Below are positions 11,708-27,907 of a stretch of 64,000 bases of DNA, in pieces; positions within the stretch are counted from its first letter, which is position 1; every line of letters begins with the position of its first letter. The notes under the pieces are model-generated. The model made no database searches. It was given only the letters and a program-made list of their open reading frames with translations, and was not told the origin of the DNA. Position numbers and translations under genes: made by a program. Source of the DNA: Malus domestica (Eukaryota > Streptophyta > Magnoliopsida > Rosales > Rosaceae); the NCBI RefSeq assembly GCF_042453785.1, contig NC_091675.1, positions 54,536,501 through 54,600,500 on the forward strand. Direction: 5' to 3'.

Positions 11708-11850
11708 TTACTCTAAAAAGACATTTTAACGAAAAATACATTTTTACTCTAAAAAGTCACTTATGTTACTATTCACTTACAACACATTTTTGTCATTTTA
11801 ATTAAAACTTAAAGTTTTCAAACTCTTTTTATTAGTTTTCTTTTTGTTGT
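11708..11850. repeat. Dispersed MITE-like repeat (ctttaacgaaaa family), copy 1
   Basis: Shares the order acgaaaa, tttttactctaaaaagtca, ttactattcactt, ttaaaact-t/c-aaagttttcaa, ttattagttttc with 23,552-23,710 and 52,782-52,925. The ends are weakly inverted (ggaa-x-tttaacgaaaag against ggaaaactaatgaaaag in the other copies). Non-coding. Confidence 0.65.
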
Positions 11851-11997
11851 AAAAGTAACTTTTTAAAAAAGTTGAAGATTGCGCAAGGATGACTCGATAA
11901 ATCGAGAAATGATCCAATTTTTTTTTATAGTGGTATTCCTCTTCACTTGTAAGTGATATGTCTTAAGTTCGATTCTCGTCAAAGTCGAATATGAAGC

Positions 11998-12796
11998 TGT
12001 TTGGGCCCAAAATTACACAATCGGTTTGAGTAATTGAGGCCGTTAGATGAGTAGAGTTTTAGACCGTTGGATGATAAATGGTTTTAATCATAATATTATC
12101 TCTTAATATGTGTTAGATTATCTAAACCTAATATTAGCTATATCCAGCTGGTTGTTTAAAGATAGATGAGATGCAAATTATATTTCCAAAGCAAGTAATG
12201 CAGTTCAATTTGATTTGAGACTCTTGGAGTTTGGACGCATGGTGGATTGGAGGATTAGAGCGTTTTATCAAGAGTTTTAATATATTGTGGAGTTGGTTGG
12301 CAAACGGATATTGATTGACACAGAAGATTAATGCATGCATTTAAATGGGATGCCAAAATGCGTAATCAGCAGAGAATCAACTCCACATGTGCTTGGAGTT
12401 GGTTAGCCGTGCATGCAAGATGTGGTATATTTCAAATTAAGATGCTTATCAGCATAAAGATATGTGCTAATAATTGGTACATGCTATTAATTAGCACATG
12501 GTGGTGCCGTGCTGGTAAGTGATAAGGCATAACAATCTTTCCTTTTGCATGAAATTGTTATGCAAGAGGAAGCGTTGGAATTGATGGCAGTTTTACAACA
12601 CGACGACTATCAAGATGATAGTTTTATAAATACGAGATGCGTAGAAAACAGAAGCATCTCCAACTCAACACACAAATTGCCCTGCGCAAACCCTCGTTCT
12701 ACGCGAAACCTCTAAAGTATCTTGAGATTTTTTATTTTCTTTTTCGCCAACACATTTTCAGTTTGAATAAACAACATTGTTAAGGCAACCAGCGAA
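11998..12796 (+). mobile_element. Candidate solo LTR between the duplicated promoters
   Basis: Begins tgtttgggcccaaaa, has a TATA-like ttataaata at about 12,622 and ends in an aaca-rich segment near 12,770-12,796. This arrangement looks like an LTR. No internal domains or matching target duplication were found. The right edge may have been lost when copy B was formed. Confidence 0.3.
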
Positions 12797-12809
12797 CATG
12801 AATCACCTT

Positions 12810-14209
12810 AATTCAACATGAATCACCTTAGACTCTCTTTTAGCGTCGCAAAACAAATCAAGAAAAAGGAAAAATAAGAAGCCCGCCATTTTATGAGAAA
12901 AATTCTTTATTTTTATTTTTGACAAACGATAAGATAATCCACTAGTTCATGTAAACTATGGAATGGGTGCAAGAGCAAATGCTTTTACTTAGCTGAGCTA
13001 CGAGCCTTGCATTTTAATTTATTGTCACACAATATTTATTTTTACTTAAGCACATGACTTTTCTAACAAAAAATACTTAAGCACATTGCTTCCAAACTTT
13101 CATTTTTAAGTAATACATTGGTATAAGACTTAAAACATTTACGAATATTAAATCGTCACATCACCATAGAAGTCGTTAATATGTTTTTACAGTACCATTA
13201 ATTTGCCTACCCGAGTATATTTTGTTGCTAGAACACTAAAAATTGACAACTTAATCAATCAAACAACACTAAACCTCCGATAAGTAAGGATTAGAAAAGA
13301 TAAGAGTGTTAAAATAATGAACATAAAAGTCTCATTCCGAAATTTAAACGTCAAGAAAACCGGGACCCCCAGACATCCCCACTAACCAGCAAAAAAGAAG
13401 AGACATAATTCATTAAGTATCAATGTCGTTGTCATGCTGTTGGAGTTCAAGACTTTTTCTTGCGTTTTATTGCGTTTGGATTGGACATGCATAGCGGTCA
13501 AAGCCCGGCCCTTAACCTCTATATGATCAAACCATTAGCATTATTCACCATCTCTCTCTCCCTCTCTCTTCTGTGTCTCTGGTTGGAGTTCCAGTCTGAT
13601 AACTGTCAGGTTTGAATTATATACACAGTTTTGTTCGTCCCTTCGGGTCGATTCTTTTGCATTTTCAAGTCGATATTTTTGTTTATGTTTATTTGGATTG
13701 TTGGGTCGGGTTCATGTTCGGTTGAAATCGGTCATGAAGATTTCTTATCTTGATTTGTATTCTTGTTTATTTCCGCAATTGGGTTCTGTTTCTTTTTTGT
13801 TTTTGTTGTGAAATTTGAGGTTGTGTGAACTGCAAATTTCAATAATCCTGCGGAATCAGGAAGCATTGCAAAGTGATCAGCTAAAGTCAAAGGACTGTGG
13901 GTCCTACCGTTATCCAAAACATGACTATCTGGGTTACCACTTCTGTAATTTTGATCATCTTGCAGAGAATGCTCTGAAATTATTTGCATTAGTTTTGTTT
14001 TATTTTATTTTGGTGGATGAGAGGATGGAAAAGGACATTTTCTTGTTACCAACTTATCGAGGTAAAATGGTAGCTGTAATTTCAATGCCTGTGTTGATGT
14101 TCTTAACTTCCAGTTAACCGAAGGCACATGATAAGATGAAGAACATTATTAATTAATCATGTAACTGCGGTCTGTCCGATTAAGTACTGTTTTGTTTGAT
14201 ACAGGAAAC
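12810..14209 (+). promoter_or_regulatory. Proximal promoter and 5' leader of GBA2 (copy B)
   Basis: The copy attached to the gene. A CT-rich leader around 13,550-13,570 runs into a leader exon ending at 13,609 (donor gtttga). The next acceptor used for the coding exon is acag at 14,201-14,204. A conserved 100-codon frame without ATG lies in the intervening leader intron and appears non-coding. An 18-bp tandem piece (aacatgaatcacctta) marks the upstream junction near 12,793-12,830. Confidence 0.55.
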
Positions 14210-21653
<7,444 letters not shown>

Positions 21654-21897
21654 GTGATATTTCTGCCCTCGTATAGCATCTTGAATCGTGATTCTTGTAA
21701 TAAATCGATGCTTATACCACATATTGGTGCTGTACATTCAATAAGGAGAAAACCAATTTGATTAGAAGGTATTTGTGTATATTACCACTCTATAAATCTC
21801 CTAAGTTGTATAAAAAGATCTGCAACTTCTTTGTGCTCTTCAATTTTCCTTATAAATTTTGGATCCAACTTTTAATAGTGGTTTGTTTTTATCTATA

Positions 21898-22558
21898 TCT
21901 ATATTATTAAGGCAGAAGGCATTATGGTTCAATGTTTTAAAGGGCGCCCCTTAGGGGCACCTAGGCGGCCTCTGATGCTGGACGTGAGGGTCGCCGCCTC
22001 TGTTTTGAGGGAGTGGGCGGAAGGCTTTGTCGGAGCCGCGCCTCAGGATGTCCAGGCATCTCTGTTTGGCTGCTTTTTTTTTTTTTTTAAATTTTATTTT
22101 TTAACTCCCAAACCCAAATTTTGGGTAGGTTTTAACTGTCTCATACCTCTTCCTTGCACTATCGTCTCTCAGCCTTTTTTTTTTCTGATTTTTATTTATT
22201 TTTTATAATGAATGTGTGTACTGTCTACATGCATTATTATGTATGTATTTATAATATATGTGTGTGCTCAAGGTGATTATTGATTAATAATCTTTTTTTA
22301 ATATAATATATGTGTATGCTTAGTGTATATATTAAAAAATTTAGGTCCCGTGAGGCTTCCCCTCACACCTCACGCCTAGGCCAGACCATCCCTCCTCGCC
22401 CACGCCTCGGCCTTTTAATTCATTGTTATGGTTAAACATTCAAATAATCTCAAATTGGCCTCTGTTAATACAACCAGAAGAAAAAAAATCGAATATAAAA
22501 AAGTGTTCGAAATCAACGGAAAAACTTGACCATGAAACATCAAATTGTATATTTTAAA
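21898..22558. repeat. Direct repeat unit, copy 1 (split by hAT element)
   Basis: Outer parts (21,898-21,929 and 22,434-22,558) match 23,032-23,187: tctatattattaaggcagaaggc, then ttatggttaaacatt, then ctcaaattg-x-cctctgttaatac, then aaatcaacggaaaaacttga. The 496-bp element at 21,930 interrupts it. Confidence 0.8.
21930..22425. mobile_element. Non-autonomous hAT element
   Basis: 496 bp beginning caatgttttaaagggcg and ending with the complement of caatgaattaaaaggccg. It is flanked by perfect 8-bp duplications ttatggtt (21,922-21,929 and 22,426-22,433). An 8-bp duplication plus CA-x-TG ends is the hAT signature. The interior has GC-rich subterminal arms rich in ctaggcg/ggcgcc and an AT-rich centre, with no transposase. 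The related site at 23,057 lacks the insert. Confidence 0.85.
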
Positions 22559-23031
22559 TATTATTTTCTCTATTTTTAAACATGTTCAAAACATCTTAAG
22601 AGGCGTGTAATGCCAATTATAAAAAAATATATTTCGCATGCGAATAATAATGTGATTAAATTAATTATCAAATTATTGTTTTTTTGTTTAAACAAACGAT
22701 ATTATCTACACTAAGGGGATGATGGGTGAGTTTAGCCTCACAATGGGCTAGCAATAATATGATTCAATAAATTTTTTATTAAATATTATTTTCTCTATTA
22801 TTACTGTAAATTCTATAGAGACCGATTTTATTATGTGAATTCAGCTGCTTTAATTGGTTTATGAGGGATTTCGTCTAGCATGATCTAAAATTATTCATTT
22901 ACTTCAAATATTTGACTTTTCTTTTGTCAATTTACGCATATAAACACATTTAAAAAGTGTAAGTCGCACGTAGTACACCGTGATTCAAAAAATGCTTTCT
23001 GCACACGCGTGAGCGCTTTCATGAAGGCTAG

Positions 23032-23187
23032 TCTATATTATTAAGGCAGAAGGCGTTATGGTTAAACATTGAAATAATCTCAAATTGCCCTCTGTTAATA
23101 CAACCAGAAAAAAACAATCGAATGTAAAAAATTGTTCCAAATCAACGGAAAAACTTGACCATGAAACATCAATTGTATAATTTAATG
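23032..23187. repeat. Direct repeat unit, copy 2 (empty site)
   Basis: Uninterrupted copy of the unit at 21,898. It reads gcgttatggttaaacattg across the point where the hAT element sits in copy 1, so it is an in-window empty site. Confidence 0.8.
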
Positions 23188-23298
23188 ACCACAAAACAGC
23201 AAAGAGTTGCATTTTTTTTTTCTTATGTAACTAATTGATCTGTATACCCGTACACAAATACATGGAACAAAACAATAATCTGTGAGTTGGGAGCGACG

Positions 23299-23304
23299 CA
23301 CGTG
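23299..23304. promoter_or_regulatory. G-box core CACGTG (distal)
   Basis: cgcacgtgat, about 870 bp upstream of the MAPKKK start codon. A possible bZIP/bHLH site. Confidence 0.4.
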
Positions 23305-23469
23305 ATAAAAAGGAGAGACTAGTTTCTAGGAACGACGTTTTAAACTACCATAATCCATTAATTCGTAGGGACGAAATTTCAACTTGGGTGAAATGAACGG
23401 CAAGAAATTTAGTGTCTCAATAACCGCTCTTTTTTATGTCCGAAGAAAATGAATTAAGTTGTAGTTACC

Positions 23470-23479
23470 GCCACGTGGC
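23470..23479. promoter_or_regulatory. Palindromic G-box/ABRE gccacgtggc
   Basis: A perfect 10-bp palindrome (ccgccacgtggcagg), about 690 bp upstream of the kinase ATG. This is the high-affinity core for ABF/AREB bZIP factors. The kinase resembles MAPKKK17/18, which are ABA-induced in Arabidopsis, so an ABA-response role is plausible. It is not shown here. Confidence 0.5.
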
Positions 23480-23551
23480 AGGTACCCATTACGTCTGGCC
23501 AATAGGACTCGAGGGAGTTCCACAAGGCTAGGATGGCCAACAGTTTTTTTT

Positions 23552-23710
23552 AGGGAACTTTAACGAAAAGCATCCGGTACTGTTTACTTTAACGAAAAGT
23601 CACATTTTTACACTAAAAAGTCAATCTTGGTACTATTCACTTTACTCTTTATTTTGTCCTTATCATTAAAACTCAAAGTTTTCAAGCCCTTTTCATTAGT
23701 TTTCCTGTTT
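23552..23710. repeat. Dispersed MITE-like repeat (ctttaacgaaaa family), copy 2
   Basis: The best-preserved of three copies (others at 11,708 and 52,782). Ends ggaactttaacgaaaag and ttttcattagttttcc form imperfect inverted repeats. It lies in the promoter region of the kinase gene. Confidence 0.7.
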
Positions 23711-24171
23711 TTTTTTTTACTTCCCATCAGACTTCATAAAAATTCTAAATCCCACATCAAATTGTATCTTAAACAAAAAAAGAGGAGAATATCAAACTTG
23801 TCTGCTTAGTAAAAACTTCAAGAGAAATCTCTTGCTGCTAGAGCGGTTTTCCATCGAGAGGGAAATTGCTCTACCATCATTACAGTTTTTTTCTTGAACT
23901 TTCTTTAATTGTTTTGAAAAATCTGACTACCATCAAAGTACGAATTAATTCCTTGTTTTGTTTACGTTTCCGATTTCCATTCAATCTGGAACTGTAGCCA
24001 TGTTTTTTTCCATCATCCTGTTTTCTTTTGTCCTTCTTCGAATCCCCTATAAACCCAGCGGTTTTCGATATTCTACCATTCATGGTGTTTTTCTCTGCAT
24101 GTTTCTAGAGGCACCAGAAGCATCATTTTTTAGTTGAGTTTTCTTGTCCGGTTTAAAATATCAAAAAGGAC

Positions 24172-25224
24172 ATGGCGGCGAATCGCAATCAGTGCACATC
24201 TCCTCTACCAGGTGAGTGGATGAAGGGCAAACTGGTTGGGTCTGGTTCTTATGGCAGTGTTCATTTGGCCATGAACAAAACCACAGGAGCGCTTTTTGTT
24301 GTGAAATCTGCGCAGTCAAGGGATGGAGTTGATGCTCTCGAGAAAGAGGTTAAGATTCTCGAGAGTCTGAATTCCCCATACGTTGTTAAATGTATGGGGA
24401 GGGAAAATGGTGAAGGGAAATGCATCAATGTGTTCATGGAGTATATGGCAGGGGGTAGTTTGTCAGATGTGTCACAGATATTTGGCGGCGCATTGGAGGA
24501 AGAGGTGGTTCGGTTGTACACCAGAGAAATTGTTCACGGCCTCAAGTATCTTCATGAAAGTGGGATTGTCCATTGTGACCTCAAGGGCAAGAACGTGCTC
24601 TTGGGATCCTCCGGGAATGTCAAGTTGGCGGATTTTGGTTTTGCGAAAAGGCTAAAGGACTCAAAGGTTGACGGGGCTTCGGTGCAGCATTCTTTGCAAT
24701 GTATTGGCGGAACTCCATTGTGGATGGCTCCTGAAGTTTTGAGAAACGAAGAGCTAGATTTTGCTTCGGATATCTGGTCCTTGGGATGCACGGTGATTGA
24801 AATGGCTACCGGGAGGCCTCCTTGGGGGAATGAGATTTGGAATCCAGTTGCTGCTGTTTTGAAGATTGCATGTGGCAACGAGAAGCCTCATTTCCCGCAA
24901 AAGCTCTCGGATGAAGGATTGGATTTCTTATCAAGGTGCTTGGAGAGAGACCCCAAAAGGAGGTGGTCTGCTAAGGAGTTGCTCAACCATCCATTTGTGT
25001 CCGGAAACTCAATGCGAGTTTCAAGAAAGGGCGCAGCCTACTCACTGGCAAGCACATTAGACATTAGTCTTTATGAAGAGGCTTCTGACTGTTCAGATGA
25101 GGGATTGAAGATCCATGATCGCGATGAGTTCCTCAGCAGCTCGAGTAGACATCCTTTTTCAAGAAGGCAGCATGTATCTGAGAATCACTTGGAGTCGTCA
25201 GGAAATTGGATTACTGTTAGGTAA
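24172..25224 (+). CDS. MAPKKK17/18-like protein kinase
   Basis: Intronless, 350 residues. The kinase domain spans about residues 16-277. Visible parts are the glycine loop GSGSYGSV (23-30), catalytic Lys45 in FVVKSA, HCDLKGKNVLL with Asp136 and Asn141, DFG (Asp154), and GTPLWMAPEV, which is typical of the MEKK-like branch of plant MAP3Ks. HCD replaces HRD, so it is a non-RD kinase, as in the MAPKKK13-21 group. The tail of about 75 residues is Ser-rich with no clear domain. Size, lack of introns and motifs fit MAPKKK17/18, which activate MKK3 and MPK1/2/7/14 in ABA signalling. Function is assigned by family, and MAPKKK20/21-like proteins are alternatives. Confidence 0.9.
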   Translation: MAANRNQCTSPLPGEWMKGKLVGSGSYGSVHLAMNKTTGALFVVKSAQSRDGVDALEKEVKILESLNSPYVVKCMGRENGEGKCINVFMEYMAGGSLSDVSQIFGGALEEEVVRLYTREIVHGLKYLHESGIVHCDLKGKNVLLGSSGNVKLADFGFAKRLKDSKVDGASVQHSLQCIGGTPLWMAPEVLRNEELDFASDIWSLGCTVIEMATGRPPWGNEIWNPVAAVLKIACGNEKPHFPQKLSDEGLDFLSRCLERDPKRRWSAKELLNHPFVSGNSMRVSRKGAAYSLASTLDISLYEEASDCSDEGLKIHDRDEFLSSSSRHPFSRRQHVSENHLESSGNWITVR

Positions 25225-25963
25225 ATGATTACGAGATCACATTACCGCAGCAGAAGAATAAAAACACAGTTTGTACATGATCAGAAATTTGTGAAAAGAT
25301 GTAGAGACAGCTAGCCAGTAGAGAGAAAAAAAAACAGGTTTGTCTGTTTTTCCAAGTAGTTATTTTTGTGGAGGTATATCCTCTCTTTGTTCGTACACTC
25401 ATAGATTTGCAAGCAAAATATTCAGTTTAATTTCAATCACTCTTCATATAACTTTCTCTCAGCCATTTTCTAATCAGTTTGATTCCACAAAATGAGAGAT
25501 GTAGAAACTAGAATCACAAACAAACGCGATGTATATGAATTTTGTTCCATTCCAACATTAACATTCCTCTACAGCGTTTAAAAGTTTTCATGAAAAACGC
25601 ATATCCAATGCTCGTTTAGAGTTTAAGGTTTAAGGTTGTTTAATTACTAAAGCGTTTGTACATAACATAGTTGAAAACAGTTAAAAGAACCGGTATAAGT
25701 ATAAAGAAACTATTGCCAAACCCTAACTGTTATTGAACTCGGTATTAACAGTTGATACTTGAATTCTCTGCAACTATATCCACCAAATAGTTGCAAACGA
25801 AACATTAGTTTACGAACTTGAACACAAGAAACAAGCACAGATCGATCGAGTTCAAATAAGAAGAGGTACTAATATAAAGATTTATATAAATCCTTCCCCC
25901 ACAAATAGACGACCAATTCACCATAATGATAGGCACAGGAGTTCATTTGCAAGGAAGCAATGC
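25225..25963. other. 3'UTR and spacer
   Basis: Downstream of the kinase. AT-rich with no gene seen. Its right part is probably the 3' flank of the minus-strand CHCHD pseudogene. Confidence 0.4.
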
Positions 25964-26396
25964 TTAAGCATTCAACATGCTGGAGTTTTTCTTGCACTCG
26001 TACAGCTTATCATTATCCATGTACCACTGACACTTGCTGATATCACTTAAAAATTCGTTGATGCACTGCACAAAGGTAGTCATATAGTTATTTGCCCAAA
26101 AAACCCAAAGGTCATCATATAATTAGTTTGTAGTTTTCGAAAAAAGTGAAAACTGCAAACGGTCCTTGACACAATAAATCTCGAGGAAAATAATGAAGGG
26201 AAAAGGACGTAGCGAGCATTGCATACATCTTGGAATGCCTTGGAGTGATACTGCAGGCATCTGAACCACTGATACTGCTTGTGTTAGCCATGGTTTGTAG
26301 TGTGTAGCAGCAGGAGCTGAAGGAGCAGAAATAGAAAGAACAGCAGGAGCAGCAGAAGCAGCAGCGCAGCTTCATGTTGGATAGTGACGCGACGAG
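25964..26396 (-). pseudogene. CHCHD2/10-like gene, 3' half (exon 2 part and exon 3)
   Basis: On the minus strand, exon 2 resumes at 26,396 and runs to 26,227 (donor gtatgc). It is followed by exon 3 at 26,065-25,964 (acceptor gtgcag, stop TAA). Recognisable pieces are SGSDACSI, KAFQD then CINEF, and SDISKCQWYMD, in the order seen in plant CHCH (twin CX9C) proteins related to CHCHD2/10 (mitochondrial intermembrane space). The pieces lie in three different frames: the Ala-rich stretch, SGSDACSI and KAFQDC need separate frameshifts. The last Cys pair is spaced 11 rather than 9. The gene is therefore dead here, and the copia element separates it from its 5' half. Confidence 0.8.
26392..26396. repeat. 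Target-site duplication ACGAG (left)
   Basis: Matches acgag at 31,402-31,406 on the other side of the copia element. Five bases is the normal copia duplication. Confidence 0.95.
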
Positions 26397-26766
26397 TGTT
26401 GGTGTATAATCCTTTAGCTGAAGCTTGGCAGCAAGAATCAGGTTTCTATGTTTTGTTTCAGTTTGAATGTGAGCCATTGGATCATAGTCCACATGGCATT
26501 TTAATCTTGTATCTAGTCTAAGTAATAGAATAAGCCAAGTGGCATCATCTCATAGGGTGATAGCAATGAATGGCTAAGATTGTATTATATGTTGAAGAGT
26601 GAAGGATCTCCCTTCCTTTCTTCATATAACGGTTAGATTGTATTATGTGAAATCTTAATGAAATTCGAAGAGACATTTTGCAGCTTCTTCTCTCTGAAAC
26701 TCTCTCCATCTTTGAAGACAACCTCCATTGAAACACATATTGAAAACACACACACAAACACTAACA
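26397..26766 (+). repeat. Left LTR (370 bp)
   Basis: Starts tgttggtgta and ends cactaaca. Identical to the right LTR except catattg here against catactg there. Confidence 0.95.
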
Positions 26767-26781
26767 TGGCCTCAGAGCCTG
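26767..26781 (+). other. Primer-binding site of the copia element
   Basis: tggcctcagagcctg directly after the left LTR. It matches the usual plant copia site tggtatcagagc at 10 of 12 positions and is complementary to the initiator-Met tRNA 3' end. Confidence 0.75.
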
Positions 26782-26881
26782 GTTTCATCGTCTAATCTGG
26801 GCGTGAAATCTGTGCGATTGAGCTACATCTTTGAGCTTCAATCGAATCTGGAAATTGTGATTTCGTGTATCCAAGTCTCAT

Positions 26882-27907
26882 ATGGCTGGGTCCGGCAATG
26901 TCGAGCTTAGAGCTCCCGTCTTCAATGGAGAGAACTATGAATTTTGGAGGATTCGTATGACAACTATACTGAAATCGTATGGTTTGTGGGAGTTGGTAGA
27001 AAATGGGTTTGAACCACCAGATCCGAAGTCTGAGAAAGCTGTGGTCGATGAGACGAAGAAGGAGACGACGGATGGAGTGTCGTTCAGTGAGATCCTGATG
27101 AAGGATGCTCGTGCGCTTGGAATGATACAAGGTGCAGTATCGGATCAGATTTTTCCCAGAATCGTGAATGAAGAGACATCCAAAGGAGCTTGGGATGTTC
27201 TAAAGGGTGAATTCCGAGGAGATAAACAAGTAAGAAATGTAAAACTGCAAGGTTTACGTAGAGATTTTGAATATACTCGTATGAAGGATAGTGAATCATT
27301 ATCTGTGTATCTCTCTAGATTGTTTGATATCATTAATCAAATGAAAAGTTATGGAGAAGAGCTATCTAGGGAGAGAATTGTGCAGAAATTACTTATTAGT
27401 CTTCCGAAAACATATGATGCAATTTGTTCTGTAATTGAGCATTCTAGAGATCTTGAAATTATTGAGGTGCAGGAGGTTGTAGCTTCTCTAAAAGGATTCG
27501 AACATAGGCTTGATTTACATACTGAGTCTTCGACTGAGAGGGCATTTGCAAGTCTTAATGTAGCATCTAAGGGTGTCAAAAGTGGTGGATTTTCTGGGAA
27601 TCAAAGGTCTCAAGAGAGTTGGAAATCAAGGGGGAAAAATTGGGATTATAAACCAAACCATGTTCAGAAGCAGAGTAATACTAAAAGGAATTGGGATCAC
27701 AAACCCAATTATCCTCAGAGACAGAACAATACTCAAAGGAATTGGGATCATAGGCCTAATTATGTCCAGAAGCAAAACAATGCTCAGGGTGATTGTAAGT
27801 GGTGTGACAGGTTGCACTATGGGAAGTGTTGGTATGAAGGTAAACCAAAGTGCACAGGCTGTGGTAAGCCAGGTCATTCTATGAGAGACTGTCATGAGAA
27901 TAAATGA
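26882..27907 (+). CDS. Copia gag protein
   Basis: 341 residues. The N-terminal copia gag region (start near LRAPVFNGENYEFWRI) is followed by the capsid-like UBN2 region. Three 17-residue repeats of NWD-x-x-PN come next, then a CCHC zinc knuckle (C-T-G-C...H...C) at the end. The stop is TGA, and the next codons continue in the same frame into protease. Copia elements usually encode gag and pol as one frame, so this stop is either a mutation or a readthrough site. Confidence 0.92.
   Translation: MAGSGNVELRAPVFNGENYEFWRIRMTTILKSYGLWELVENGFEPPDPKSEKAVVDETKKETTDGVSFSEILMKDARALGMIQGAVSDQIFPRIVNEETSKGAWDVLKGEFRGDKQVRNVKLQGLRRDFEYTRMKDSESLSVYLSRLFDIINQMKSYGEELSRERIVQKLLISLPKTYDAICSVIEHSRDLEIIEVQEVVASLKGFEHRLDLHTESSTERAFASLNVASKGVKSGGFSGNQRSQESWKSRGKNWDYKPNHVQKQSNTKRNWDHKPNYPQRQNNTQRNWDHRPNYVQKQNNAQGDCKWCDRLHYGKCWYEGKPKCTGCGKPGHSMRDCHENK
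27638..27790 (+). repeat. 51-bp in-frame tandem repeat in gag (3 units)
   Basis: Units start at 27,638, 27,689 and 27,740. Each begins aattgggat and encodes 17 residues rich in Asn, Gln and Lys just before the zinc knuckle. The basic, polar repeat may add RNA-binding character (inference). Confidence 0.9.
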
